A stretch of DNA of 64,000 nt from Datura wrightii (GCA_035772735.1 JASDFA010000003.1:100354501-100418500), one strand, 5' to 3'. Numbered from the stretch's first letter, positions 34,728 to 48,315 are shown. The notes: generated from the sequence alone by a model not told the origin. Translations and numbers: made by a program.

Positions 34728-34931
34728 ACTAGGTTTAGAGTATCCTCAGAAATTCTGAAAGCCGCATAGAGTAGAGTCCTTTTCATGGGTGTGAAGCATG
34801 CCACACTTATGACGAGGAGACTACAAGATGTTATTAGGAAAACTCTCTTTTGTTCATACTCCTTATCGTGCATTAAAGTTCAATTCCATAAATGCCCTTC
34901 TAATTCGTGCTCTGTTTCATTTCAGTGAATC

Positions 34932-37900
34932 ATGCCTCCTAGACGTGGTGACGGAAGAAGGGAAGGTAACACCAACAGACCTGCCCCACCAGCCACGACA
35001 GCTCCCCAAGATGATTCAATATCTACTGCTGAATTCCGGGAGGCCATTCAAATGCTGGCCTAAACAGTCACCAACTAGGTGAACCAACAAGTGGTACCGA
35101 TGAACACCAACAGGTCCACTGTGGCTGCGAGGGTGCGTTACTATACCCGTATGAACCCTCCATCTTTTTAGGGATCTAAACTAGGGGAGGATCCCTAGGA
35201 GTTCATGGATGAGGTCAGGAAGATCACCCGCATTATGGGTGTCAACTCCTCATAGAGTGCTGATCTGGCTACCTACCATCTCAAAGGGGTAGCTCAGGTC
35301 TGGCATGACCAGTGGAAAGAGGGGCGGCCAGCCGGAGTAGGACCAGTGGAGTGGAAAGAATTCCACAAAACTTTCTTGGATAGATTTTTTCCTCGGGAGC
35401 TAAGGGAGGCAAAGATGGTAGAGTTTATGAACTTGATACAGGGCAACAGAATGGTCGAGGAGTATGCTTTGGAGTTTACTAGGCTTTTTAAGTATGCTCC
35501 AGATATGGTCTCCAGGGAAGGGCTCGCATGCTGAAGTTAGTAAATGGAGTGTCAAATCTGGTCCTCAAAGAGTGAAGGAACGCGATGCTGATTAAGTACA
35601 TGGACCTTATAGATTGATCATTTATGCCCAGCAGATTGAGGCTTAAAAGTTGAAGGACATGGAGCAAAAGAACAAATGGGCAAGGACTGGCCAGTCAGGT
35701 TTCAGTCATCAGAAGTCAAGTAGTAGTAGCCGCCCACCACAGCAGCAGCCACAACAGCAGAGAGCCCTAGCACCCAGTTCATCCAGCACCCCAACCTTTC
35801 GGTCCTTCTAGGATCGGAGGGGTGGGTCATATGGCACTCAGTCTCAGGCCCACAGTACCGGCAACAAGTAAGCAACTTGCCCCAAGTGTGGTAGGAATCA
35901 CCCGGGAGAATGCCTTCAGGGACGAGAGGGCTAATTTGTGTGCGGACAGCTTGGACACCGGCTTAAAGAGTGTCCATCAGTAGGGAGAGGGAGATCACAA
36001 TCTACGCCCTCATCATCTCCAGCAGGACAACACATTAGGTACAGATGGTGGTCAGCGCCAAAATCGCTTCTATGATCTATCTTCTCGTCAGGATCAGGAA
36101 AGTTCACCTAATATAGTTACTGGTATGTTACGTCTCTTCCATCTAGATGTGTATGCCCTCTTAGATCCAGGAGCCACTCTTTCATTCGTGACTCCTTATA
36201 TAGCGGTCCAGTTCAGCATCAGTCCATAGGTCCTCTTAGAACCATTTTCAGTCTCCACCCCAATTGGCGAGTCAGTTATAGCCACCAGGGGTATTGAAAC
36301 TGCCCAGTGTCGATCCTGAGTAAAGTTATTACAGCTGATCTTGTAGAGTTAGAATGGTCGACTTTGACCTTATTCTTGGCATAGATTGGTTACACTCTTG
36401 CTATGCCTCAGTCAATTGTAGAACTAGAGTATTCAAGTTTTAGTTTCCCAACGAGCCAGTGTTAGAATGGACGGGTAGCAGTTCAGTGCCTAAAGTTAGG
36501 TTTATTTCCTACCTTAAAGCCCAGAAACTCATCTCCAAGGGATGTATTTATCATCTGGTTCGGGTCTAGGATTCCAACTTCGAGATCCCAACTACCCAGT
36601 CAGTTTCAGTGGTCAGCAAGTTCCCAGATGTTTTTTCTAAGGATCTTCCCATAGTTCCCCTGAATGGGAAATAGACTTTGGAATAGATCTCCTCCCAGAT
36701 GCTCAACCTATCTCCATCCCTCCTTACAGAATGGCTCCGGCTGAGCTTAAGGAGTTGAAGGAGTAGCTAAAAGACCTTCTTGACAAGGGTTTTATCAGAC
36801 CCAATATCTCTCCCTGGGGTGCTCCAGTGCTATTCGTGCGTAAGAAAGACGGTACCCTCGGAATGTGCATAGATTACTATCAGCTAAACAAGGTCACAGT
36901 TAAGAACAAGTACCCTCTACCTAGAATTGACGACCTATTTGACCAACTTCACGGAGCCAGTTGTTTCTCCAAGATCAATCACAAGTCAGGGTACCATTAA
37001 CTAAGGGTCAGGGAGTATGACATACCAAAAACAACATTCAGAACTCGATATGGTCATTACGACTTTTTGGTGATGTCTTTCAGGTTAACAAATTCCCCAG
37101 CAACCTTGATGGATTTGATGAATAGGCTCTTCAAGTAGTACCATGATATCTTCATCATTGTATTTATCAACGACATTATAGTATACTCCAGAAATGAGGA
37201 AGAGCATGCAAATCTCTTGAGAATAGCATTTACAGATACTCAGGGACCGCTAGTTGTTCACCAAGTTCAGCAAGTGTGAATTCTGGTTAAAGTTCGTGAC
37301 CTTCCTAGGTCATGTGGTCTCAAGTAAAGGAATAAAAGTAGACCCTCATAAGATAGCAGCAGTGAAGGACTGGCCGAGACCTACCTCTCCTACTGAAATC
37401 AGGAGTTTCCTAGGCTTAGCGGGTTATTACTGACGATTTATGGAAGGCTTTTCCTCCATAGAATCTCCTCTAACTAAGTTAACACAGAAGAAGGTGAATT
37501 TTCAGTGGTCGGACGAGTTTGAGAAGAGTTTCCAGGAGTTGAAGACTCGACTCACTACTACTCCAATTCTGACCTTGCCAAAAGGAACAGAGGGATTGAT
37601 TGTTTATTATGACGCTTCCAGAGTTGGACTTGGTTGCGTTCTAATGCAGCGGGGCAAAGTGATAGTCTATGCCTCCAGAAAACTCAAAGTTCATGAGAAG
37701 AATTATCCAACTCATGACTTGGAGTTTGCAGCGGTGGTATTCGTGCTAAAAATATGGAGGCATTACCTGTATGGGGCTCACGTGGATCTGTTCACGAATC
37801 ACTAGAGCCTTCAGTACATGGTCACGCAGAAGGACCTAAACCTGCATCATAGACAATGGTTGGAGCTTCTAAAAGACTATGACAAGAGTGTGTTGTATCA

Positions 37901-39523
37901 CCCATGTAAAGCCAATGTGGTGGCTGACGCCCTAAGCAGACGGTTTATGGGAAGTGTGGTTCACATTGAGGAAGGCAAGAGGGAGTTAGCGAAAGAAGTT
38001 CACAGACTAGCCTGGTTAGGGGTGCAGTTGGTGGATTTAGTTGAGGGTGGTGTGGTAATGCAAAGCGGGTCAGATTCATCCTTGGTAGTCGAAGTCAAAT
38101 CCAGACAGGATGAGGATCCCATCTTATTTAAGCTTAAGGGAGCAGTCCTCAGAAAAGAAATAGAAGCTTTCTCCCACTGGGAGAGGGGGTGCTCCGTTAC
38201 CAGGGCAGGTTGTGTGTATCGGATGTTGGTGAGATTAGAAATCAGATACTAGCGACGGAACACCACTCGAGATACTTCATTCACCTTGGTTCTACTAAGA
38301 TGTACCGTGATTTACTGGATATTTACTAGTGGAACGACATGAAAAGAGATATCGCAGGATTTGTAGCTTTGTGCCCGAACTGCCATCTAGTCATGGTAGA
38401 ACACCAGAATCCCGAAGGAATGATTCAAGATATTAGTATACCCACATGGAAGTGGGAAGAAGTGAATATCGACTTCATTATAGGTCTACCCAGGACTTGT
38501 CAGAAGCATGACTCGATCTGGGTAATAGTAGACCGGATGTCTAAGTCGTCTCACATTCATCCAGTCAAAACCACAAACTCAACTGAGGACTATGACAAAC
38601 TTTACATTCGAGAGTTAGTCAAACTCCAAGGGGTGCCCTTGGCTATCATTTCATACAGGGCAACACAATTCACCTCACACTTTTGGAAGTCCTTTCAGAA
38701 GGGACTAGGCACTCATGTCAAACTCAACACCACTTTTCACCCGCAAATAGATGGGCAAGCTGAGCGGACCATTCAGACCCTAGAAGATATGCTAAGGGTC
38801 TGCGCGGTCATTTTTAAGGGTAATTGGGATGACCATCTACCTCTTATCGAGTTTGCATACTACAACAGTTACCACTCTAGCATTCAGATGGCCCCATTTG
38901 AAGCATTATATGGGAGAAGGTTTAGATCGCCAATAGGGTGGTTCAAGGTTGGTGAAGCTACCCTGATAGGCCAGAATCAGTACATGAGGCATTGTTTATT
39001 GTTCAGCTCATCCGAGAAAGATTGAAAACAGCTCAGCACAGTTAGAAATCTTATGCCGACGTGCGGAGAAGAGAGTTGGAGTTTGTAGTTAATGACTAGG
39101 TATACCTGAAAATTTCGCCCATGAAAGGGGTGATAAGGTTTGGCAAGAAAGGAAAGCTCAGTCCGAGATATGTGGGACCTTATAGAATTTTGAGGCATAT
39201 CGGCAATGTAGCTTATGAGCTAGAGTTACCTTTAGAACTAGCAGCTATGCACCCAATTTTTCATGTGTCACTTTTGAAGAAGTGCATCAAAGATCCAACC
39301 TCCATTGTGCTATTAGAGTGCGTGGGTAAAGGATAGTCTCTGATATAAGGAGGTACCAGTCCAGATCCTTGACCGTTAGGTCCGTAAATTAAGGAATAAG
39401 GAAATAGCTTCAGTCAAGGTCCTATGGAAAAATCGGCAGGTTGAGGGAGCTACGTGGGAGGCCGAAGTAGATATAATGGCCAAATACCTGCACTTGTTCC
39501 CTACCGGCTCTAGCACAGTTTGA
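34932..39523 (+). pseudogene. Element H gag-pol polyprotein (inactivated)
   Basis: The ATG is at 34932 (MPPRRGDGRREG). The capsid region is partly open at 35346-35534 (FLDRFFPRELREAKM), followed by a frameshift. The zinc knuckle near 35935-35980 lacks its first Cys (FVCGQLGHRLKEC after a stop). The protease box LLDPGATLSFVTPY is intact near 36155-36200, but the rest is shifted. RT starts MAPAELKELKE (36731). Its catalytic box reads VFINDIIVYS (about 37160-37190), so the first Asp of the FxDD box is Asn. RNase H and the connection are open at 37440-37805 and 37818-38252. The integrase core is open at 38339-39025, but SDRGTQFT has become SYRATQFT, losing the second catalytic Asp. The GPY block (39170-39185), a chromodomain-like tail and a stop at 39521-39523 follow. 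Polymerase and integrase would both be inactive. Confidence 0.9.
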
Positions 39524-39752
39524 GATATTAGTTTTGACCCTAGAACTCATTTTTGTTTCATGACTCAGTTTAGATGTTCAAGTATCTTTTAAGTTTTTGA
39601 ATGTATGTATGGAAGGTAAATTCAGTTCAGTTGTGTGTTTTGAAACGGAGGTAGTCATTCTGGCAGTTTTCAAGTTAATGCATAGTATTTGGAAATTTTG
39701 ATTGTTATTTTCTGCTTCCTGTGTGTTTTCTAACATTCGAGGAAGAATGTTT

Positions 39753-39767
39753 ACATGGGGGAGATAT
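39753..39767 (+). other. Element H polypurine tract
   Basis: ACATGGGGGAGATAT immediately precedes the 3' LTR start TGTAATGCC at 39768. Confidence 0.85.
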
Positions 39768-42349
39768 TGTAATGCCCCGAAAACTCAAAATCTAATTCCG
39801 GGACTTAAATTTGAAAATCTGGAAAAGTTGAGGAAAAGCTATAGGACGACCCACCTAATGAGTCGTTAAGTGACCTCATGACTCGTTAGGTGAGGCGTGA
39901 GGTGGAGGTTTAACGTTTTTGAGAAGGGAGGCAGCGTACCCAACTAGAGACCTCATGAGTCATGGTCACTGACCATGACCCGTTAAGTCGCTCGTGGTAA
40001 GGCTTGGGTTGCGAAATTTATAAGTTGGTCAGTGTACTTGACGGGTGGGGACAACAAATCGTGGTGTCACCTGTAACGACTCGTTATGTCCCCCGTTGCC
40101 AGTCCTAATCAGTTTTTAGCCAATGCACCTAACGAGTGTTTCAATGAGTCATATCAAGTGGTAACGTCTCGTTAGGTGACCCATTACCAAGCTTAGCACT
40201 TAATCTTCAGTAGTGAGCTAGTGTGGTCAACGACTGGTGACTACAAGTCGTGGTCAATGACCATGACTCGTTAGGTCCCTCTTGGTGACCTACAGGGGAA
40301 TCTGGGCAGTGTACCTGACGGGAGTGACCACAAGTCGTGGTCAGCCACCACGACCCGTTAGGTCACCCGTTAGGGTGACCTGGTAGTTTTTCCCAGCGAA
40401 TTTATAAGGACTATTTAGTAATTTCCTATTCTCCTAAGCTTTAAACCACATCATTTTTGACGTAAAATAAGACTTATTAGAGGGTTTGGACGGTTCCTCC
40501 CCTCATTCTCATGTTTGTTCTCAGGAAACTTTTCGAAAGTCCTCTCAAGAAACTCTCAAATAAGCTTAGGGTTCTCATTTATTGCAGTAGTTCAAGTCTT
40601 CTTCTCCGAGAGAATTTTAGTCATGTATGTGGGAATTCAACAAGGGAATTGTCCTTGCCTTGCGTCCCCCAAAGTCTTCCCATAATTTCCCTATCAGTTT
40701 AGCCATGAGATTTTCGAATATGCGGAGATTTTCATGTTGATTCTTGTTAATTTCAATTGGGTTATTATCCATGTATATTACTCATATGATTTTCATCAAT
40801 TCGTAAGTAAATAGTTGTTGCCATTGCCAATATGATTTATAGCCCCAAATTTTTGAGTAAAGATTATTGCGTATTAAATTCCGTCTATTTTGCAAAGTAT
40901 GTTTGGGATGAATTTCCTAGAAATTTCTTATTATATATTTATATGTGTTCAATTATTCCATTGAGGAGATTGAGTTTACCATTGTTGGATGAAACCTCTT
41001 TAAATTCTTGAAATTTCGTCATATTATGAAATTTCCGTGTTATTGGAATGAGTTGTGTTCTCTATTAGCTAGTTAGTAGTTTAGTTCAGTCAGAACATAG
41101 AACCTCTTCAGAACCATTCAGAATTTTTCAACTGATTAGTGTGACTTCAGTCTTATTCCAAGGTGTTAGTGGTGCCACTTAGTTATCATAATCAAACTTA
41201 GATTATAGTTATTTGGTCTATTAGGCGGTCATGACATTCCAGTTATATAGCTCTAACCAGCCCCAGGACCCCAGTTTTTTTACAGATTGTTCTTAGACGG
41301 TTACAACGCATTCAGATGAGCAGCTTTGACCAGTCTAGAACCCAGTTTTAGAATCTGGTCCAATTAGACACTCAAGGTACTTTCAGTTATACGTCCCTGA
41401 CTAGTCTTGGGCCCCAGTTTCAAGCTATCAGCCTAGAGTTTAGTTTAGGTTTTCCAGTGGGAGTAGAACTTAGCACCGAGTGGGATGGAGTTTCAGCGCA
41501 CCCAGGTTCCTCGAACTACGTTGCCAGCGTAGGTTACAGTATTACTTGGCCTGACTTGACCCAGACTTTTGTGATCACCTAGTTCATGCCATTATACCCT
41601 GGAAAAGCATATTAGGTCCTACCGATGGGGTGTATACATCGGACTCCACATCTAGCTCACTTCATGAAATGTCAGTTATAGCCTCTCCCACTAGTTGGTT
41701 CAGTTCAGTCACAATTATTTTTAGTTCAGTTCTATGTGGTCTCTCAGACTCAGTATTTCAGAATTAGGGTATGTCTTTGATCATCAGATAGGGTCATCTT
41801 GACCATTTAAGTTTACTTCAGCAGTTCAATTCAGCTTACCTGTTGGTCATTGCGTGTCATTTCAGTTCAGACTTTATATTTAGATATGTTTTCTCCCACT
41901 TACTCAGTACATTCAACGTACTGACGCATACTTTTATACTGTATCGTTTCATGATACAACTGCAGGTTCCCAGACCCAGCATCATTACCATTGCGATTTA
42001 GATTCTCCTCCACTGCAGTCGAAGTGTGAGTCCTCATCATTCAAGGACCTTGCTTTACTTTCTTTTAGTAGAGTTATTGTTTTCAGTTAGACTTAGAGTT
42101 AGCTGGGGGCTTGTCCCAACAACTCCTCAGTTGGATGTCTTTCAGACCGGACAAGATTTTAGATTCTCAGATATTTTAAATCTCTATATTCGATTTTTAA
42201 TTCTTATAAATGCTATTATGTATTATTTCAAATTTCTGTTGTGCATGATTACTCAGAATAACAGTGTATGATAGATCAAAGGTTGACTTGGGGTCACTTA
42301 TGACTTCCACTGCCGTGTTACATCCAGGATGCAGTCTCGGGGCGTGACA
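39768..42349 (+). repeat. Element H 3' LTR (full length)
   Basis: The LTR is 2,582 bp with TG...CA ends (TGTAATGCCC, GGCGTGACA). The palindrome array covers about 39840-40375. The section at 40004-40645 is absent from the 5' LTR. TCTAC (42350-42354) follows. Confidence 0.93.
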
Positions 42350-42354
42350 TCTAC

Positions 42355-43150
42355 CCACTTGAGTGTGATAGTTGGGACCATGTAAGCTCTATCATGGTAT
42401 GTCGGTTAAAAGATGAGTCTCCTATTGTTCCTCATGATTTTAGTTATGCATGTTCATTACTAATGATGTTTACATATATAAGCATGTCCTAAAGCAAGTT
42501 TTACTCAATTTTCAGCTTTACTTATAAATATCAGATTTCAGCTTTGAGTCAATCGATTATGTTATGATATGTTATGATGATATGTTATGTTATGATTAAA
42601 TCATGATTTCAGAAAGAATGCATGCAATCCCTACTCCGATTCTTTATGTTTATGTCTATATTATGCATTTTCTTTAAAATGATTTACTTACTTGATCAGT
42701 TTTTCTTACATTGCATACTCGGTACAGTCCACATACTGACTGCATACTCTATGCTATATCATTTCATGATACAGGACCCGGCTCTCAAGTTCAGCCTCGC
42801 TCATAGTTCGAATTCAGAGTTATTACCTTCGTTGCTGGTGAGTCCTCATCTCTCGAGGACTAGACTATTTAGATTTTCTTATGTACTTTCAGTTTCAGAT
42901 TGTTGAGTTTGTTGGGGTCTTTTCTCGTCAACTCATCATGTTTAGAGGCTTTTCAGACATATGTATGTAATCAGCTTCGGATTGTGTATTTCGATGTTAT
43001 GTTTAAATTTAGACTTCTGCTATGATTATATTGTTGGTTATTCAGTTTCATTGGTTGTGTTAAATGTATGCTTATGCCATGGGTCGACTTGGGGTCTCTC
43101 AGGGCTCCTTTTCCCGTGTTGCAATCTGGGCCTCCATTCAGGTTGTGACA
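42355..43150 (+). repeat. Element G 3' LTR, right part
   Basis: This resumes G's LTR at CCACTTGAGTGTGATAG, matching 25307 onward, and ends GGTTGTGACA at 43150, followed by the CTTCA duplication (43151-43155). Confidence 0.92.
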
Positions 43151-43155
43151 CTTCA

Positions 43156-44814
43156 TCTTATCTGGATGCAAATAGAGTCTAGAGTTAAATAGTAGAACCA
43201 GAGAAAGACATGGAATTCCCTCTTCTCAATCTTTCGATCGTGGTACAGCTTCATCCTTTCCTTGTATATGGCTGCACTATCATAGGCACGTTTCTGAACT
43301 TATGCAACTCAATCAACTGCTTCAGCTTCAACTTGGAAGCTTCATTATAGTTCAGATTCAATTTCTTGAATTCCCATAATGCCTTGTCCTCAAGCTCTAC
43401 TGGTTGATGGCAGGACTTACCAAACACCAGCTGATATGGTAAGGTACCAGTGGGGGTTTTAAATGTTGTTTGGTATGCCCAGAGTGCATCATCCAGCTAT
43501 CTAGACCAGTCCATTCGGTTGATGTTAACTGTTTTAGCCAAGATAGTCTTAATCCTCTCTTGGAGACCTCTACTTGTAATCTTGACATAGGTTGGTAAGG
43601 TGTTGCCACCTTATGCTTCACACCATATTTTTCAAGTAGAGCTCTGAAGAGATGATTGCAAAAGTGAGACCCACCATCGTGATGATGGCTTTAGGAGTAA
43701 AAAATATTGCAAATATGTGCTTTCTCAGAAATGTTGTGACACTCTTTCCTTCATTGTTAGCGAGTGCAATGGACTCTACCCACTTTGATACATAATCCAC
43801 ACCCATAAGAAAATACTTCATCCCACACGAGCTTACAAATTGGCCCATGAAATCCATATCTCATACATTAAACTACCTCCAGGATTGGGGTTAGTGGTAG
43901 CTCATGCTTAAGTGTGATGCCCCCTTGTCTTTGGAATTGCTCATAGGACTTGGCAAATCATAAGCATCCTGATGGATTGTGGGCCAAAAATACCCGCAAT
44001 GCATAATTTTATGTGCAGTCCGAATACAACTATGATGACCCCTAATAGGAAATGAGTGGCAGGCCTCTAATATACTCAACATTTCAACTTCTCAGACACA
44101 TCTGTGAATTAACCCATCTACATAGATACAGAACAAGTATGGCTCATCCCAATAGAACCTTCGTAAATCATACAGGAATTTCTTCCTCTGATGGGAGGTC
44201 AAATATGCAGGAATCATGTCACTCACCAAATAATTCACATAACTAGCAAACCATGGGATTAGATCTTGTGATACAGCCAACACCTACTCATCTATAAAAG
44301 TATCATCAATGTCAACTTCATCCTTTGATCTTGCCTCAATCTTCAATCTAGATAAGTGATCAACTGCCTGATTTTCAATCCTTTTTCAATCCTTCACCTC
44401 AAACTCAAATTCTTATAGGAGAAACACCCATCTGATTAGCTTGGTTTAGAATCATTCTTTGACATCAAATACTGTAGAGCTGCATGGTTAGTATGAAAAA
44501 TCACCTTAGTTCCAAAAAGTATGCCCAAAATTTTTGAATGCAAAAACCACAGCCAACAACTCCTATTCAGTAATCGTATAATACTTCTAAGCTGCATTTA
44601 GTGTCTTGCTGGCATAATAAATGAGGTGAAATATTTTTGCTCTCTTTTGGCCCAAGACAGAACCTAAGGCAACACCAATTTGCATCGCATATCACCTCAA
44701 ATGGAAAGACTAGTATTGGGCGGCAATGATGGGAGCTGAGGTGAGTCTCTCTTTTAGGAATTCAAAGCTTGAAAGAATGCATCATCGAAATTGAATTTCA
44801 CCTCCTTCTCGAGT
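43156..44814 (-). pseudogene. Element E integrase (proximal part) and RNase H remnant
   Basis: Read on the minus strand from 44814: LLEKEVKFNFDDAFFQAL begins the RNase H side, followed by a heavily mutated RNase H with NHAALQYLMSK near 44490-44460. The integrase zinc-finger region near 43960-43930 has lost both conserved cysteines (the FAKSYEQFQRQG reading replaces a CxxC). The core is open at 43857-43618, with MDFMGQFVSSCGMKY and VDYVSKWVES retained, but the second catalytic block (usually SDGG) reads TMVG. The tail passes KREFHVFLWFYYLTLDS and stops at element G. This is Athila-type by motif order; many stops are present. Confidence 0.85.
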
Positions 44815-44819
44815 AATTT
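44815..44819. repeat. Solo LTR K target-site duplication, left (AATTT)
   Basis: AATTT here and at 47040-47044 bracket the solo LTR. Joining across one copy restores the Athila reading PLCK to LLEKE. Confidence 0.95.
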
Positions 44820-47039
44820 TGTAATACCCCAAAGTCCTAAGAATAGACACGAGGGTTGAAACAGAGAAAATATGATTTTCTACCCAGGTCACAGGATGAG
44901 TCGTCTAGTGACCCGTTGGGTGCACCATGAGTCGTTAAGTGACTCGTGGGGAGGAGGTTGAACTTGGTTGAGTTTTTGGGATTTGGGACTAACCACGGGT
45001 GAGACCATGAGTCTTCGAGTGGTTCGTGGTTAGGGGTTGACTGAAGGATGAAGAGGTTGGACAGTGCATCTAACGACCAGTCACCACGAGTCCTTGGGCA
45101 CACTACAAGTCATGGTGTCCCTTATGGTGACCAGTGTTGAAGAATTTCCAGAGCTAGCAACGAGGAGCAGACCATGAGTCGTGGTATAGGGGACGAATCG
45201 TCCAATCCCTCATTGGGACTGGCAGTGAGTATTTTCCTGTGAATTTATTAAGGGTTTTTCCATAATTTCTAAGTTTCTAAGGCCTATACTACGTCGTTTT
45301 AAGCTCATAATAGTGTATTTTAAGAGGGGAAAATTCATTCAAAGCATATTCTCTTCCAAGCATGCAAGTCTAGAAGCTCCTAAGGGTGATCAACCCTAGG
45401 TTCATCAAGTTCTTCCCTAAATTTCCATTGGGGCATTCAAGAGGGTTGTATATTCAGATTTCTCTAGGTATGTAGGGTTATGAATGGGTGTATTCATCTA
45501 CACCTATGCCCAATCCCTCTTCGATTTCATGAAATTCTAGTTGATGAATCTATGGGGTTTTATTCCAACATGTGAATTCTCTAAGTATCAATCATGGGTA
45601 TGATCTATGCATGTTTCTAATGTTGAATTATGATTAATGGGCATGTTTTACAATGTTTCCAATTATAAATCATGTTTTTAAGTTTTACAAATTATGATGT
45701 CCAACCATGAAAGTTCATGAATAGATGAGATTATGATATATGTGTTCAAGCATGATGAGATGTATATGAAGAAAGTATGATTTCAAATTACCCTTTTTTA
45801 TACCTATGTTTTAGAATGAATTAAGCCTATGTCAAGCATGTTTAAGTATTGGGCAAGCCCATATGATCAAGTATGTTTCATGGTCTATCTAAATTTGATG
45901 TTATTAGCTTACCACGTGGATTTTGGAGTATAGACTTCCACTATTTTAGCTTGTGGTATGGTTTGAGCCCAAGGCTCCTCATGTTATGATTTTAGATTTA
46001 TGCATGTATGTTATGATTCAACTTCTTCACTAGACGATGGTTCAGTTTCGTTGAAAAATGATGGAGAGCACATGCATGTTTTTTGGAGTAGTGTCTAGCA
46101 CCGTGTAGGCTAAGGGCCAATCAACCCTATGCCTTAAAACTACGTGCCAACATAGGTATTTCAGATTATCTAGGACCTCCCTTGTGATCTTCCCCACCCC
46201 CAAGGGGCCTTCATCTTGATATCAATATCATGGTAGCATCCTTAGCCCTAGCAAGGTTTTGGACGGCACTACCCACTTGAGTGTAATAGTCAGGACCATG
46301 TAAACTCTATCGTGGTATGTCGGCTATATGACGAGTCTCCCATTGTTCCTCATGATTTCAGTTATGCATGTTCATTAGTCATGATATTATGTTTTCAATA
46401 GGTTTGACCCAAATATTCAGTTTTACTTATGATTATCAGTATTTCATCTTTGGGTCATTTGATTCAGTTATGTTTAGATTATGATTTCAGAAATTAACAT
46501 GCAAGACTTACTCTCAGAATCGTATCTTGATTATGATTTTATGATATGCTTGATTTATGATTTTATTTACGTAGAAGTTTTACTTATCTTACATACTCGG
46601 TACATTCCACGTATTGACCGCATACTCTGTGCTATATCGTTTCATGATACATGCTTGGATATTCAGGCTCAATCCCACCAGTAGCCAGACTCTTAGTATT
46701 AGCATCTTCCAATCTCCATTGGTGAGTCCTCATATTTCGAGGGCCATTTATTAGTTGTATTGAGTGTTTTTAGTTTCAGACTATGGAAAGTTAGTCAGGG
46801 TCTTGTCTCATCAACCCGTCAGTAGTAGAGGCTTTTTCAGACATAGCATGTATTAAGTTTCAGCCTTGTGTTATGTATTCAGATGTTATGATATTCTCAG
46901 TATTCCTCCTTATTATACACGTAGACTTTCACTTGATTATGTTGGATTCAGATGTCATGTTTATGCCATGGACCGACTTGAAGCCTCTCGGTGTTCTTGG
47001 TCCCGTGTCCCAATCCGGGCCTATGTTCGGGCCATGACA
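44820..47039 (+). repeat. Element K: solo Tekay-type LTR
   Basis: This is a single LTR of 2,220 bp, starting TGTAATACCCC and ending GGCCATGACA, flanked by AATTT on both sides and with no internal region. Such solo LTRs arise by recombination between the two LTRs of one element. The palindrome array lies at 44895-45200, and mid-LTR text (46100-46340) matches G's LTR (25080-25370), so K belongs near the G subfamily. No coding sequence was found in it. Confidence 0.95.
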
Positions 47040-47044
47040 AATTT

Positions 47045-48315
47045 GCATAAAGGTTGTGCTATATTCGAGAAGTCTTTGATGAACCTCCTGTAGAAGCCTG
47101 CGTGCCCTAAAAAGATATGAATTCCTTTGACGAAAATAGGTGGTGGAAATCAAGCTATAACCTCAATTTTTGGTTTGTCCACCTCTATGCCTTTTCCCAA
47201 AATCCTGTGGCCTAACACAATCCCCTCTTTTACCATTAAATGGCACTTTTACCAATTGAGTACAAAGTTTGTCTCTTCACACCTGTTGAGCACATTATTT
47301 AAGTGCTCAAGACAATCTTTGAAGGAATCACCCATAACAGAGAAATCATACATGAATACTTCAATGGTGTCCTCCATATGTGTGAGAAGATTGACATCAT
47401 ACAACGTTGGAATGTTGCAGGTGCATTACATCATCCGAAAGGCATTCTTCTAAAGGCAAAATTCCCATAAGGGCAAGTAAAGGTGGTTTTCTCTTGGTCC
47501 ACTGGGGCTATGGAGATCTGATTGTACCCAAAATAACCATCGAGAAAGCAGTACCATCGTTTGCCTGCCAATGAATCAAGCATCTGGTCCATGAAGAGCA
47601 TCGGGAAGTGGTCCTTCTATGTCCAATGGTTGAGTTTTCGGTAGTCCATGCAAACACGCTAGCCTGTGACTGGCCTCATGGGGACCAGCTCATTTTTCTT
47701 ATTTAGAACCATAGTGATTCCACCCTTCTTTGGTACACATTATATAGGATTCACCCACTTACTATCAGCAATGGGGTAGACATTGCCAGCGTCCAGCCAT
47801 TTAGTAATCGCTTTCTTCACCACCTCTTGCATAGGTGGGTTCAATCTTCGTTGATGCTTTATACTGGGTACACAATCTTGATCAAGCTATATTTTATGAG
47901 TGCATATACCTGGTGGAATCCCAATGATGACAGCAATAGCTCAACCAATTACCTTCTTGAATCTTCTCAGAACTAGTACCAGGGCCTCTACTTACCACTC
48001 TATGAGGTATGCAGTAGTAATAACTGGCAAAGTGCTATTCTCCTCTAGAAATGCATATCTCAAATGTAGAGGCGGAGCCTTAAGCTCTAAGACTGGTGGC
48101 AGTTCGACTAAAGGTTTTGCTGGAGGAGTTACATGATTTTTCAAATCAAGGTCTAACTTTTTCAGCCTGAAACTGTAGGACCCCATTCCAGTCAGAGCAT
48201 TTACCATCTCCTTGTACCCCTGGGAACCATCCTCCTCGAAGTTCATAATTATAGCTCCTAATGTCTCAATACCAAGACTCTTCTCCAGGGATAAAGGTAA
48301 CATCTGATTATCCAA
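47045..48315 (-). pseudogene. Element E pol: linker and reverse transcriptase remnant (Athila type)
   Basis: The minus-strand frame at 48315-47992 holds the pol linker, with PPAKPLVELPPVLELKAPP and LRYAFLEENSTLPVI. This is followed, with stops, by QRRLNPPMQEVVKK, WLDAGNVYPIADSKWV, CVPKKGG and VCMDYRKLN (about 47850-47640). Then come CFLDGYFGYNQI and FTCPYGNFAFRRMPFG (about 47540-47440). The catalytic box reads EVFMYDFSV (about 47365-47340), where the family has FMDD, so the first catalytic Asp is replaced by Tyr. The segment ends QPLCK at 47045, where solo LTR K is inserted. Confidence 0.88.

Larger units (their letters stand above)
32753..42349 (+). mobile_element. Element H: complete Tekay-type element inside G's 3' LTR
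   Basis: H is 9.6 kb: 5' LTR 32753-34711, primer site, gag-pol 34932-39523, polypurine tract, 3' LTR 39768-42349. It has a perfect TCTAC duplication. The first bases of the 5' LTR are TATAATG where the 3' LTR has TGTAATG, a terminal mutation. The two LTRs differ by about 620 bp in length because of a deletion in the 5' copy. Its LTR resembles B's more than G's. Confidence 0.94.
23762..43150 (+). mobile_element. Element G: complete Tekay-type element, interrupted by H
   Basis: This has a 5' LTR (23762-26102), primer site, gag-pol (26312-30942), polypurine tract and 3' LTR (31188-32752 plus 42355-43150). The CTTCA duplication matches on both sides. Without H the element is about 9.8 kb. It sits inside the integrase of the Athila-like element E. 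The LTR copies differ at roughly one base in seven over the first 100 bp, so this is an old insertion. Confidence 0.93.
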
